Assembly: GCF_016653115.1 (NCBI RefSeq)
Contig: NZ_NHRX01000067.1
Coordinates: 78,389-142,388, forward strand
DNA length: 64,000 nt
Reading direction: 5' to 3'
Origin: Rhodocyclus purpureus
GTDB taxonomy: Bacteria > Pseudomonadota > Gammaproteobacteria > Burkholderiales > Rhodocyclaceae
Shown: positions 1-8,788 of the stretch, one piece after another
Position numbering within the stretch: position 1 is the first letter of the stretch
Layout of the letters: every line of letters starts with the position of its first letter
Position numbers and translations under genes: made by a program
Notes under the pieces: model-generated
What the model was told of the DNA's origin: nothing
Database searches by the model: none
The model's input: the letters and a program-made list of their open reading frames with translations, nothing else

Positions 1-868
1 TGCCCTTGCCCGACATCCACGGCGGACCCGATGCGAGCCCTACGCACTGGATCGCCACGCCCTGCGGGCTCGCGATGACGCGTTGTGTGGATCACCACGC
101 CCTTCGGGCTCGCGATGATGCTTCTCGTTCAGAGCAGGGCGTTTCGTCATTGCGAGGCGCGCAGCGCCGTGGCAATCCAGTTCGTTCCTCCGTCTCCTCG
201 CCCTTGCCCGCCATCCACTGCGGACCCGATGCGAGCCCTACGCACTGGATCGCCACGCCCTGCGGGCTCGCGATGACGCGTTGTGTGGATCGCCACGCCC
301 TTCGGGCTCGCGATGACGCGTGTCGTTCAGAGCAGGGCATTTCGTCATTGCGAGGCGCGCAGCGCCGTGGCAGTCCAGTTCGTTCCTCCGTCTCCTCGCC
401 CTTGCCCGACATCCACGGCGGACCCGATGCGAGCCCTACGCACTGGATCGCCACGCCCTGCGGGCTCGCGATGACGCGTTGTGTGGATCACCACGCCCTT
501 CGGGCTCGCGATGATGCTTCTCGTTCAGAGCAGGGCGTTTCGTCATTGCGAGGCGCGCAGCGCCGTGGCAATCCAGTTCGTTCCTCCGTCTCCTCGCCCT
601 TGCCCGCCATCCATGGCCGACCGACATCAGCCTTACGCACTGGATCGCCACGCCCTGCGGGCTCGCGATGACGCGTTGTGTGGATCACCACGCCCTTCGG
701 GCTCGCGATGACGCGTGTCGTTCAGAGCAGGGCATTTCGTCATTGCGAGGCGCGCAGCGCCGTGGCAGTCCAGTTCGTTCCTCCGTCTCCTCGCCCTTGC
801 CCGCCATCCATGGCCGACCGATAACAGCCTGACGCACTGGATCGCCACGCCCTGCGGGCTCGCGATGA
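1..868. repeat. Tandem array of about four 198-bp inverted-arm repeat units
   Basis: The left arm CATTGCGAGGCGCGCAGCG begins at 148, 346, 544 and 741, so the period is 198, 198 and 197 bp. Each left arm (ending in ..GGCAATCCAG) is followed about 65 bp later by a right arm (CTGGATCGCCACGCCCTG.., ending in CGCGATGACG) that is its near reverse complement. A second, shorter right-arm copy follows, so each unit could fold into a large hairpin. The array is cut by the window edge on the left. Open frames on both strands here are Arg/Ser/Pro-rich by-products of the repeat and are not taken as genes. Same family as the copies near 6.3 kb and 24.1 kb. Confidence 0.9.
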
Positions 869-954
869 GCTGCTGATTCGGGCAGCACTTTTGCTTCAGC
901 ACTTCGCAGTTTCACGCTAAACTCGCGATGACATTCGCGACCAGGGAGGCGGGT

Positions 955-1857
955 ATGGAGTTGGCTATGGGGGTCAGGGCAGGAGGAGTGGCGGCAGCGG
1001 CTGATGCACGCCAGCGCGAGCTGCGCTGCGTCTCCCCGGCCGGCGTGCACCGCATGGCCTACCTGGAATTCGGGCCGCGCGATGCCGCGCGCACGCTCGT
1101 CTGCGTGCATGGCCTGACGCGCAACGGCCGCGACTTCGTCCCGCTCGCCGAACGACTGGCGGCAGAGGGCTGGCGCGTCGTCTGCCCAGACGTCGTCGGT
1201 CGCGGGCGCAGCGCCTGGCTCGGCGATCCGCGCCATTACGACCTGCCGCAGTATGTCGCCGACATGATGACGCTGATCGGAAGACTCGACGTCGATTCGG
1301 TGCAGTGGCTCGGCACCTCGATGGGCGGGCTGATCGGCATGCTCATCGCCAGCCTCGACGACTCGCCGATCGAACGCCTGATCCTGAACGACGTCGGTCC
1401 CTTCGTCGCCGCCGCAGGCCTCGGCCGCGTCGGCGATTACCTCGGCAAGGCGCCCGATTTCGCCGGCATTGACGAGGCCGAGCGCTACCTGCGCGTCGTC
1501 TGCGCGCCCTTCGGCGATCTCGGCGACGCCGGCTGGCGCCAGCTCGCCGAGTCGAGCGTCCATCGGTCCGCGGACGGACGCTGGCTCATGCGCTACGACC
1601 CGCGTATCGGCGACAACTTCCGCGTGCAGGCCGCCGGCGGCGACATCGACCTGTGGCCCATCTACGAGCGAATCCGCTGCCCGACGCTGGCGATCCGCGG
1701 CGCTAGCTCCGACATCCTGAGCCGTGAAACCCTCGCCGAAATGGCGCGGCGCGGTCCCTGCGCGCGCACCGTCGAAGTCCCCGGCGTCGGCCACGCGCCG
1801 ATGTTCTTCGCCGACGAGCAGATCGCAGTGCTGCGGGATTTCCTGCTCGCGGCTTGA
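955..1857 (+). CDS. Alpha/beta-fold hydrolase
   Basis: About 300 aa, cytosolic (no signal peptide). The fold is shown by the oxyanion region VHGLTRNG, the nucleophile elbow GTSMGG (Ser about 122), an acidic residue in the GASSD segment (Asp about 253) and the late His in VGHAP (about 280). The order Ser-Asp-His matches a complete catalytic triad. Start: the ATG at 955 has AGGGAGG 5 nt upstream; an in-frame ATG at 928 has no Shine-Dalgarno, so 955 is preferred. It stands alone between the repeat array and an oppositely oriented thioesterase gene. Substrate cannot be told from sequence; relatives include carboxylesterases and lactone hydrolases. Confidence 0.85.
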   Translation: MELAMGVRAGGVAAAADARQRELRCVSPAGVHRMAYLEFGPRDAARTLVCVHGLTRNGRDFVPLAERLAAEGWRVVCPDVVGRGRSAWLGDPRHYDLPQYVADMMTLIGRLDVDSVQWLGTSMGGLIGMLIASLDDSPIERLILNDVGPFVAAAGLGRVGDYLGKAPDFAGIDEAERYLRVVCAPFGDLGDAGWRQLAESSVHRSADGRWLMRYDPRIGDNFRVQAAGGDIDLWPIYERIRCPTLAIRGASSDILSRETLAEMARRGPCARTVEVPGVGHAPMFFADEQIAVLRDFLLAA

Positions 1858-1930
1858 GTCCTGCGCGCTTTCCTGCGACCGGCGCGGCGATCGACGGCTG
1901 CAGGTCCTGGCGGTCGCGCCTCACTTCGCC

Positions 1931-2743
1931 TTACTTCGTCTTGAGCTGCCGGGTGCGGAAGATGTCGAGCGCGACGAAGGTCAGCCTGGCCTCGGTCACC
2001 TTCACGATCTCCGGATTTTCGGGGTGGCGCTCGGCAAACACTTCGACGTCGACCGTGACCGAACTGTTGCCGACCGAGCTGATTCCGGCGTAGAAAGTGA
2101 CGAGATCTCCCACCGCAATCGGCTGCTTGAAGACGAAGGAGTTCACCGCGACCGTGGATACCTTCGACTTGGTCTGCCGGATCGCCGGAATCGCGCCGGC
2201 GATATCCACCATCGACATGATCCAGCCGCCGAACACGTCGCCGGCCGGGTTGATGTCGCTCGGCATCGGCATGACCTGAAGCGCGATTTCCTTGTCCGGC
2301 GAGGGGCCGCAGGCAGGCAAGGGGGGGCTGGCCGGGGTTTCCTTCGGGACCTGACGCTTGTTGCCGCTGGCGTCGATGGCGACGTAGGTCAGACGAGCTT
2401 CGGTCACCTTCACGATCACCGGGTTCTTAGGATTGCGCTCGGCGAAGACCTCGACGTCAACGGTGATCGACGTCCTGCCGACGGCCACGACTTCGGCGTA
2501 GAAACTCACCGAATCGCCGACCGAGACCGGCTGCTTGAACACGAAGGAATTGACGGACACCGTCACCACCCGTGAGCGCGCCCGGCGCAGGGCGCAGATT
2601 CCGCCTGCAACGTCGACCATCGCCATGATCCAGCCGCCAAAGACGTCTCCGGCCGGGTTGAGGTCGGCCGGCATCGGCATCATGCGCAAGGCCAGCGGCT
2701 TGCTTGTCGGAGCCGCGGCCGGCCCCATGGAAATCTCGGTCAT
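1931..2743 (-). CDS. Tandem double-hotdog acyl-CoA thioesterase (YciA-like)
   Basis: 270 aa from the ATG at 2743, which has AGGATG just upstream; an in-frame upstream ATG at 2842 would add a tail unlike the family. Two complete YciA-type hotdog domains lie in one chain. Each carries the signature NPAGDVFGGWIM (Asn29/Asp33 and Asn165/Asp169), then a VNSFVFKQP strand and a DVEVFAER strand. A Pro-rich linker (about residues 129-150) joins them. YciA is normally about 130 aa and hydrolyses acyl-CoA to free acid and CoA as a multimer of single domains, so this is a duplicated and fused version. Both active-site motifs are intact, suggesting both halves work. Confidence 0.85.
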   Translation of the reverse strand: MTEISMGPAAAPTSKPLALRMMPMPADLNPAGDVFGGWIMAMVDVAGGICALRRARSRVVTVSVNSFVFKQPVSVGDSVSFYAEVVAVGRTSITVDVEVFAERNPKNPVIVKVTEARLTYVAIDASGNKRQVPKETPASPPLPACGPSPDKEIALQVMPMPSDINPAGDVFGGWIMSMVDIAGAIPAIRQTKSKVSTVAVNSFVFKQPIAVGDLVTFYAGISSVGNSSVTVDVEVFAERHPENPEIVKVTEARLTFVALDIFRTRQLKTK

Positions 2744-3050
2744 CGATTCATCCTGGTTGGTAATGAAGGTCTCAGCTGCAATGATCGCAGCAAAACGGCC
2801 GTCGTGCCTCGGAGACAGCCCGGGGAGACCGGGCAAGCGCACGCAGCAAGCTCTGCGAGCGATAAGCTGTCAGGAGCAATGGTGCGCAGAGGTGCTGTTC
2901 ACAACATGCTGAAGCGGGCGCTTTTCGCTTGCCCTGCGCCGGCCGCGATGGCTAGGCGCTGCACGGCGAGTCTTGGTACGATACAAGGTCGGGTAGCGAC
3001 CGTCAGCGGTCGTCGCCAGCATTCCCATTTCGAGCAGCGGTAAAGGCGGC
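2744..3050. other. Intergenic region, divergent thioesterase/map
   Basis: 307 bp between two divergently transcribed genes, so it should contain both promoters. I could not pick a convincing -35/-10 pair. No repeat arm or RNA gene was seen. Confidence 0.5.
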
Positions 3051-3830
3051 ATGATCTTCTTCAAGCGGGTGACTACGAAGTCCGAGTCCGAGATCGACAT
3101 GGCACGGCGTTCCGGCAGGCTGGCTGCCGAGGTCCTGGGAATGATTGCCGAACACGTGAGGCCGGGCGTGACCACCGAGCAGCTTGACCGCATCTGCCAT
3201 GACTACATCGTCGATGTGCTGCAGGCGGTTCCGGCGAACGTCGGCTACCGGGGCTATCCGAAGACGATCTGCACCTCCTTGAACGAGGTCGTCTGCCACG
3301 GGATTCCGGACGGGCGCGAACTGCGCGACGGCGACATCCTCAACATCGACGTGGCCGTCGTCAAGGACGGCTGGTACGGCGACACGAGTCGCATGTACTT
3401 CGTCGGCGAATCCAGCCCGCTGGCGAGATGCCTGGTGCACACGACCCACGCAGCGCTGGAGGCAGGAATCCGCGCCGTGCGGCCCGGGGCGACGCTGGGT
3501 GACGTCGGCCACGCCATCCAGAGCGTCGCCGAACAGGCGGGATTCAGCGTTGTGCGCGAGTACTGCGGCCATGGCATCGGCAAGGTCTATCACGACAAGC
3601 CGCAGGTCTATCACTTCGGACGGCCGGGCTCGGGTCTGAAGCTCAAGCCGGGAATGGTGTTCACCATCGAGCCGATGATCAATGCCGGGAAGGCCGACAT
3701 CCGCCTGCTCTCCGACCGGTGGACGGTCGTCACCAGGGACGGCTCGCTCTCCGCGCAGTGGGAGCACATGGTCGCAGTCACCGCGGACGGCGTCGAGGTG
3801 CTCACGCCGTGGCCTGAGGGTAAGGGGTGA
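3051..3830 (+). CDS. map: Type I methionine aminopeptidase
   Basis: 259 aa; removes the initiator Met from new proteins, using two divalent metal ions. The five metal ligands are present: Asp100 (NID), Asp111 (GDTSRM), His174 (CGHGIG), Glu207 (IEPM) and Glu238 (WEHM). Length and full-chain order match bacterial MetAP-I. AAAGGCGG precedes the ATG. It is not in the usual map-rpsB context, so it may be a second map copy in this genome; that cannot be tested from this window. Its stop abuts the stop of the convergent permease gene with no spacer. Confidence 0.93.
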   Translation: MIFFKRVTTKSESEIDMARRSGRLAAEVLGMIAEHVRPGVTTEQLDRICHDYIVDVLQAVPANVGYRGYPKTICTSLNEVVCHGIPDGRELRDGDILNIDVAVVKDGWYGDTSRMYFVGESSPLARCLVHTTHAALEAGIRAVRPGATLGDVGHAIQSVAEQAGFSVVREYCGHGIGKVYHDKPQVYHFGRPGSGLKLKPGMVFTIEPMINAGKADIRLLSDRWTVVTRDGSLSAQWEHMVAVTADGVEVLTPWPEGKG

Positions 3831-4766
3831 TCACCGCGTCAGCGCCAGCACCAGGGGGGTCGTCAGCGCCGCCAGTGCGGTCGACATGACCAGGCTGCCG
3901 GCGACCGGGCCTTCGAGCGCCTTGAACTGGCGCGACATCAGGTAGACGTTGGCGCCGACCGCGAGCGAAGCGAGCAGGACGACGACCTGGGTCTCCAGCG
4001 GCGGCAGCCCGAGGGCTCTCGCCAGCAGCCAGACGATCAAGGGCTGCAGCAGCAGCTTGATGCCGCTGATCGTCGCGCTGATCCGCCAGCCTTCGCGGAT
4101 TCCGTATTCGGCGAGTCCCATCCCGAGCGCGACCAGCGCGATCGGGGCGGCCGACTGGCCGAGCATGCGCAGCGGCACGTCGATGATCATGGGAACGCCG
4201 ATGCCGGTGAGCCCGAACAGGCTGCCGGAGACGATCGAGGCGACGATCGGGTTGGTGATCACCGAGCGCGCGGTGCGCGCGAAGCCGCGCAGCGAAAACT
4301 CGCCGTGCCGCGCCCACTCGACCGAGACGGTGACCAGGGTCCACAGGATCAGCGAGTTGAAGACGAGGACCAGCGCGACCGCGGGCAGCGCGGCGTCGCC
4401 GAGCGTCACCTTGGCCAGCGGGATGCCGAGCAGCACGTTGTTCGAGAAGACGCCGCCGAGCGCGAACACCGACTGGCTGACGCCGTCGAGGGCGAAGGCC
4501 TTCCACGCGATCAGGCGGCCGATGACGAAGACGATCAGGCAGCTGCCGAAGAAGGCGAGCAGGAGGCGCGCGTCGACCGGCGGCAGCTGCGAGAAATCGC
4601 TCATCATGCGGAACAGCATCGCCGGCAGCGCGATCGTGAACAGGAACTGCGTCAGGTTGTCCGACATCGAGCGCGGCCACTTCATCACGCGCATCAGCGC
4701 GAAGCCGACCAGGATCAGCAGGAACAGCGGCGAAGCGAGCGAGAGGGTGTGGAGGAAATCTTGCAT
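3831..4766 (-). CDS. AEC-family (auxin efflux carrier-like) permease
   Basis: 311 aa integral membrane protein with about ten hydrophobic segments in two halves. Family-type features are the N-terminal FLILVGFALM segment, a FALGGVFSNNVLLGIPL segment and the C-terminal VGANVYLMSRQF segment. Bacterial members move organic acids such as malate or malonate, or amino-acid-like anions; the substrate here is unknown. Runs convergently into map with abutting stop codons. Confidence 0.85.
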   Translation of the reverse strand: MQDFLHTLSLASPLFLLILVGFALMRVMKWPRSMSDNLTQFLFTIALPAMLFRMMSDFSQLPPVDARLLLAFFGSCLIVFVIGRLIAWKAFALDGVSQSVFALGGVFSNNVLLGIPLAKVTLGDAALPAVALVLVFNSLILWTLVTVSVEWARHGEFSLRGFARTARSVITNPIVASIVSGSLFGLTGIGVPMIIDVPLRMLGQSAAPIALVALGMGLAEYGIREGWRISATISGIKLLLQPLIVWLLARALGLPPLETQVVVLLASLAVGANVYLMSRQFKALEGPVAGSLVMSTALAALTTPLVLALTR

Positions 4767-4983
4767 GCGGCTATTGTCCGCCAGTGTTCCCGCCTATTGC
4801 CAGCGCCACGAACGCGGATCACGATGAACCCGGCGGCCGTGCCGCGGTCGGAGGACGGTTGGCGCAGTTCATGGCAAGGCAGGCTTCCGCGGCGGCAGAA
4901 GGATGCACTACCATCGACCGTCCGCTCTTCCGCCTGCCGGGCGGCGTCCCGACCTCACCACCGTATTCACGAAAGGAATCCGC

Positions 4984-6141
4984 ATGCTGAATTTCGAGTA
5001 TTACAACCCGACGCAGATCGTCTTCGGCAAGGGCAGCATCGCCCGCCTGGCCAAGCTCGTTCCCGCCGACGCGCGCGTGCTGGTGCTCTACGGCGGCGGC
5101 AGCGCCGAGCGCAACGGCACGCTGGCCGAGGTCGAGGCCGCGCTCGGCCAGCGGACCGTGCAGCGCTTTGCCGGCATCGAGGCGAACCCGAGCTACGAGA
5201 CGCTGATGCAGGCGGTCGAACAGATCCGCCGCGAGAAGCTCGACTTCCTGCTCGCGGTCGGCGGCGGCTCGGTGATCGATGGCACCAAGTTCGTCGCTGC
5301 CGCGGTCGATTACGCGGGCGATCCGTGGGAGATCCTCGAAACCTACGGCGCGAAGATCAAGAGCGCCTTGCCCTTCGGCTGCGTGCTGACGCTGCCGGCG
5401 ACCGGGTCGGAGATGAACAGCTTCTCGGTGATCAGCCGCAAGTCGCTGCAGGCCAAGCTGTCCTTCGGCAGCAAGCACGTCTTCCCGCGCTTCTCGGTGC
5501 TCGACCCGACCAGAACCTACACGCTGCCGGAGCGCCAGGTCGCCAACGGCGTCGTCGATGCCTTCGTGCATGTGATGGAGCAGTACCTCACCTATCCGGT
5601 GGGCGCGCCGGTGCAGGACCGCTACGCCGAAGGCCTGCTGCAGACGCTGGTCGAGATCGGCCCGCTGGCGCTGGCCAAACCCGACGATTACGAGGTCCGC
5701 GCCAACCTGATGTGGGCTGCCACGCAGGCGCTCAACGGACTGATCGGCGCCGGCGTGCCGCAGGACTGGGCGACGCACATGATCGGCCACGAGATCACCG
5801 CGATGTTCGGTCTCGATCACGCGCAGACGCTGGCGATCGTCCTGCCTGCCTTGCTCGACCAGCGCCGCGCGGCCAAGCGCGACAAGCTCCTGCAGTACGC
5901 CGCGCGCGTCTGGCAGATCGACTCGGGCAGCGACGACGAGCGCATCGACGCCGCCATCGCGCGTACGCGCGCCTTCTTCGAATCGGTCGGGGTGAAGACC
6001 CGCTTCGGCGACTACGGCATCGGTGCCGATGCCGTTCCGCGCCTCATCGCGCAACTCGAAGCGCACGGCATGACCGCGCTCGGCGAGCGCCGCGACATGG
6101 ATCTGGCGCTCAGCCGCCGCGTGCTCGAAGCCTGCCTTTAA
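4984..6141 (+). CDS. yqhD: YqhD-type iron-containing NADPH-dependent alcohol/aldehyde dehydrogenase
   Basis: 385 aa, the same length class as E. coli YqhD and clearly similar along the whole chain (NPTQIVFGKG at the N-terminus, GGGSVIDGTKF nucleotide-binding motif, PQDWATHMIGHE). Metal ligands are visible as Asp192 and His196 (DAFVH), His265 (ATHM) and His279 (GLDHAQ). The family reduces short aldehydes, including lipid-peroxidation products, with NADPH. Start 4984 has AAAGGAAT upstream; an upstream in-frame ATG at 4903 is outside the conserved protein. Single gene, own promoter presumed. Confidence 0.92.
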   Translation: MLNFEYYNPTQIVFGKGSIARLAKLVPADARVLVLYGGGSAERNGTLAEVEAALGQRTVQRFAGIEANPSYETLMQAVEQIRREKLDFLLAVGGGSVIDGTKFVAAAVDYAGDPWEILETYGAKIKSALPFGCVLTLPATGSEMNSFSVISRKSLQAKLSFGSKHVFPRFSVLDPTRTYTLPERQVANGVVDAFVHVMEQYLTYPVGAPVQDRYAEGLLQTLVEIGPLALAKPDDYEVRANLMWAATQALNGLIGAGVPQDWATHMIGHEITAMFGLDHAQTLAIVLPALLDQRRAAKRDKLLQYAARVWQIDSGSDDERIDAAIARTRAFFESVGVKTRFGDYGIGADAVPRLIAQLEAHGMTALGERRDMDLALSRRVLEACL

Positions 6142-6197
6142 GCTGAAACAGCCCCCGTTCGGGCCTGCCGGCCCTCCCACCAGCGGCTGCGTGCGCA

Positions 6198-6325
6198 GTG
6201 GGAGCGGCGGCAGCCGCGCAAGCCCACGCTTCATGGCGAGTCGTGCCACCCCTCCGCATGAAACGCAGCCATTCGCTGCCGTCATTGCGAGGCGCGTAGC
6301 GCCGCGGCAATCCAGTTCGTTCTTC
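6198..6325. repeat. REP-like element plus solo left arm of the dispersed repeat
   Basis: Within the 303-bp gap 6142-6444. GTGGGAGCGGCGGCAGCCGCG at 6198-6218 also occurs at 14553 and resembles Pseudomonas-type REPs. At 6281-6325 there is one left arm (GTCATTGCGAGGCGCG ... GGCAATCCAGTTCG) of the repeat that forms the 1-868 array, without its right arm. The rest of the gap shows nothing further. Confidence 0.75.
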
Positions 6326-6444
6326 CAGTTTTGCGGCCTCGCCAACTGACGGGCTGCCGATCGCGACGGCATCGGCAGATCAGGTCGGACGATGTTTCAC
6401 GAAATTGTTCCACGCTTCACGTTAACCTGTAAGGAGATTCACCC

Positions 6445-6726
6445 ATGACCGTTCATATCGTCGCCCGCTTCACCGCCCGTCCCGACACCGTCGCGCAACT
6501 GCGCCCGATCCTGCAGGGCCTGCTCGAACCGACGCGCAAGGAGGCTGGCTGCCTGCGCTACGAGTTGCTGCACAACGCGGCCGACCCGACCGACTTCACC
6601 TTCGTCGAGGAATGGGCCGACGATGCGGCGATCGACGCCCACCTGCAGACGCCGCACCTGCTGGATGCGGTGGCGCGCTCGCAAGCGCTCAGCACGCTCG
6701 ATGTGCGCCGCTACGCCGCCTGCTGA
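6445..6726 (+). CDS. Antibiotic biosynthesis monooxygenase (ABM/YgiN-like) domain protein
   Basis: 93 aa, a full single ABM domain: N-terminal VARFTARPDTV, conserved CLRYELLHN and FVEEWADDAAIDAHLQTPHL. These small dimeric ferredoxin-like proteins include quinol monooxygenase YgiN. AAGGAG precedes the ATG. It lies 55 bp upstream of an OYE-family flavin reductase in the same direction, so the two may act on quinones or other electrophiles together; that link is inference. Confidence 0.85.
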   Translation: MTVHIVARFTARPDTVAQLRPILQGLLEPTRKEAGCLRYELLHNAADPTDFTFVEEWADDAAIDAHLQTPHLLDAVARSQALSTLDVRRYAAC

Positions 6727-6781
6727 GCGAATTTCCCACCTTCACCCGCTTTCCCGGATTTTCCGCATGGAGTTCTGACCG

Positions 6782-7879
6782 ATGTCGGCATTGTTCTCAC
6801 CCTTCAAGCTCAAGGACGTCACGCTGCGCAACCGCATCGCCATCCCGCCGATGTGCCAGTACCAGGCCAGCGACGGCCTGATCAACGACTGGCACCGTGT
6901 CCACTACGCGGCGCTTGCACGCGGTGGTGCCGGTCTCGTCATCGTCGAGGCGACCGCGGTTGCTCCGGAAGGCCGCATCACCCCGGCCTGCCTCGGACTT
7001 TGGAACGACGAGCAGGCGCAAGCCCTGGCGCCGGTGGCCGCCGCGATCAAGGCCGCCGGTGCCGTCCCCGGGATCCAGATCGGTCACGCCGGGCGCAAGG
7101 CCAACGCCAACCGCCCCTGGGAAGGCGACGACCATATCGCCGCCAACGATGCGCGCGCCTGGCAGACCCTCTCGCCGTCGGCGATCGCCTTCGGCGCCAA
7201 CCTGCCGCGCGAGCCGAAGGCGATGACGGCGGACGACATCGCCCGCGTGCGCGCGGATTTCGTTGCTGCCGCCAAGCGCGCGCGCGACGCGGGTTTCGAG
7301 TGGCTCGAACTGCACTTCGCCCATGGTTACCTCGGGCAGAGCTTCTTCTCGGTGCATGCCAACCAGCGCAACGATGCCTGGGGCGGCAGCTTCGAGAAGC
7401 GCAGCCGCTTCCTGCTGGAGACGCTGGCCGCGGTGCGCCAGGTCTGGCCCGAGCACCTGCCGCTGACGGCGCGCTTCGGCGTCATCGAATACGACGGGCG
7501 CGACGAGGAAACCCTCGCCGAATCGATCGAGCTCGCGCGCAGGTTCAAGCGCGAAGGGCTCGACCTCTTGAGCGTCAGCGTCGGTTTCTCGACCCCGGCG
7601 GCGAACATCCCGTGGGCACCGGCCTTCCTCGCGCCGGTCGCCGAACGCGTGCGCCGCGAGGCCGGTCTGCCGGTCGCCTCGGCTTGGGGGATCGACACGC
7701 CGGAACTCGCCGAGCGCACGGTCAGGGACGGCCAGCTCGATCTGGTGATGGTCGGACGCGCGCATCTGGCCAATCCGCACTGGCCGTTCCATGCGGCACG
7801 CCAGCTCGGCATCGAGCGCACGTCGTGGGTGCTGCCGGCACCCTACGCGCACTGGCTCGAACGCTATTCAGTCTCCTGA
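6782..7879 (+). CDS. Old Yellow Enzyme family NADPH-dependent ene-reductase (YqjM/XenA-like)
   Basis: 365 aa TIM-barrel flavoprotein. The YqjM/XenA ('thermophilic-like') subgroup is marked by Cys25 in PPMCQYQA, the substrate-binding pair His178/His181 in LHFAHGYL, HAGRKA, and VMVGRAHLANP near the C-terminus. The family reduces activated C=C bonds of enals, enones, quinones or nitro compounds with FMN. Downstream of the ABM gene, probably co-transcribed. Confidence 0.9.
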   Translation: MSALFSPFKLKDVTLRNRIAIPPMCQYQASDGLINDWHRVHYAALARGGAGLVIVEATAVAPEGRITPACLGLWNDEQAQALAPVAAAIKAAGAVPGIQIGHAGRKANANRPWEGDDHIAANDARAWQTLSPSAIAFGANLPREPKAMTADDIARVRADFVAAAKRARDAGFEWLELHFAHGYLGQSFFSVHANQRNDAWGGSFEKRSRFLLETLAAVRQVWPEHLPLTARFGVIEYDGRDEETLAESIELARRFKREGLDLLSVSVGFSTPAANIPWAPAFLAPVAERVRREAGLPVASAWGIDTPELAERTVRDGQLDLVMVGRAHLANPHWPFHAARQLGIERTSWVLPAPYAHWLERYSVS

Positions 7880-7913
7880 GCCGGAGTCGGTGCCGCGGCG
7901 CAAGCTCAGATAG

Positions 7914-7975
7914 GCACGAAATGCACGAAAAACACGAAATCATTATTCAATTTGTGGCTTTCGTGTTTTTCGTGG
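7914..7975. repeat. Perfect 14-bp inverted repeat, dispersed palindrome
   Basis: CGAAAAACACGAAA at 7926-7939 pairs exactly with TTTCGTGTTTTTCG at 7959-7972 around a 19-nt loop. Related CACGAAATGCACGAA sequence recurs near 47.9 kb. It lies between the convergent OYE and pgl genes, so it could also stop transcription, although no clean T-run follows. Confidence 0.6.
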
Positions 7976-8077
7976 CTGAAAAGAGCTTTCAAGCTCGATT
8001 CATTCCTCTCCGTTCGGGCTTGGCGAAGCTCTGGCGAAGCCCGCCAGAAAGCGAAGGGAAATGTTCACGGGGCGGCT

Positions 8078-8788
8078 TCAGCCTGCGCCCTGCGGCAGCA
8101 GCCGGGCCTCGACCAGTACCTCGATTGGCGTCGCCCCCCGCAGCACGCTCACCGGAAGCCTCGCGCCCGCGCGCCAGGCATCGACTGCCGCGCGTTTTTC
8201 CTCGCCGCTGACGATGAAGAGCATCGCGCGGGTGCGCGAGAGGCGGGCGGCGGAGAGCGACACGCGCTCGGGTGGCGGTTTCGGCGCGTCGTGGATGGCC
8301 AGCGCGTCGGGCGACCCTTCCCGTTCGCCCCATGCCTTGCCCGGAAACAGGCTGGCCGTGTGCCCGTCCTCGCCGAGTCCGAGCAGCACGAGGTCGAAGT
8401 CGCCGACGGCGGCGAGCGCGCGCGCGCAGGCCTCGGCTGCGGCTGCGGCGCCGAGTTCGCCGGGGATCGCGTGCACCTGAGCGGCCGGGATCGGCACCCG
8501 ATCGAGCCAGGCCGCGCCCGCCATGCGCGAGTTGCGCCCGGCGTCGTCCGCCGGCAGGCAGCGCTCGTCGCCGAAATAGACGTGCCACTTCGACCAGTCG
8601 GTCGGCGCGCTGCACAGGCTCGCGTAGATGGCGCGCGGCGTGTTGCCGCCGGCGAGGACGAGGTGGAATTCGTCGCGTCCGGCGATGGCACTGCCGGCTG
8701 CGGCGAGGATGAAGTCCCGCGCGGCTTCCTGGAGCGCCCCTTGGTCGGGGCAGGGGTGCCAGCGCAAGTTCTGCGACAACTCGCTCAC
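8078..8788 (-). CDS. pgl: 6-phosphogluconolactonase
   Basis: 236 aa, DevB type. Hydrolyses 6-phosphogluconolactone in the oxidative pentose phosphate pathway. Motifs are [27 protein letters not shown] and [16 protein letters not shown]. The start codon is GTG at 8788, overlapping the zwf stop (GTGA), so translation is probably coupled. Last gene of gnd-zwf-pgl. Confidence 0.93.
   Translation of the reverse strand: MSELSQNLRWHPCPDQGALQEAARDFILAAAGSAIAGRDEFHLVLAGGNTPRAIYASLCSAPTDWSKWHVYFGDERCLPADDAGRNSRMAGAAWLDRVPIPAAQVHAIPGELGAAAAAEACARALAAVGDFDLVLLGLGEDGHTASLFPGKAWGEREGSPDALAIHDAPKPPPERVSLSAARLSRTRAMLFIVSGEEKRAAVDAWRAGARLPVSVLRGATPIEVLVEARLLPQGAG

Noticed and set aside
1-868. Possible CRISPR array
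   Set aside because: Units are about 198 bp with conserved content throughout; there are no short repeats with unique spacers and no cas genes nearby.
6-902. Open frames of 60-220 aa on both strands over the window start
   Set aside because: They repeat with the 198-bp unit, are Arg/Ser/Pro-rich and stay open on both strands; this is a repeat artefact.
685-1794. 369-aa open frame antisense to the alpha/beta hydrolase
   Set aside because: GC-rich antisense shadow; the sense frame has the catalytic motifs and a Shine-Dalgarno.
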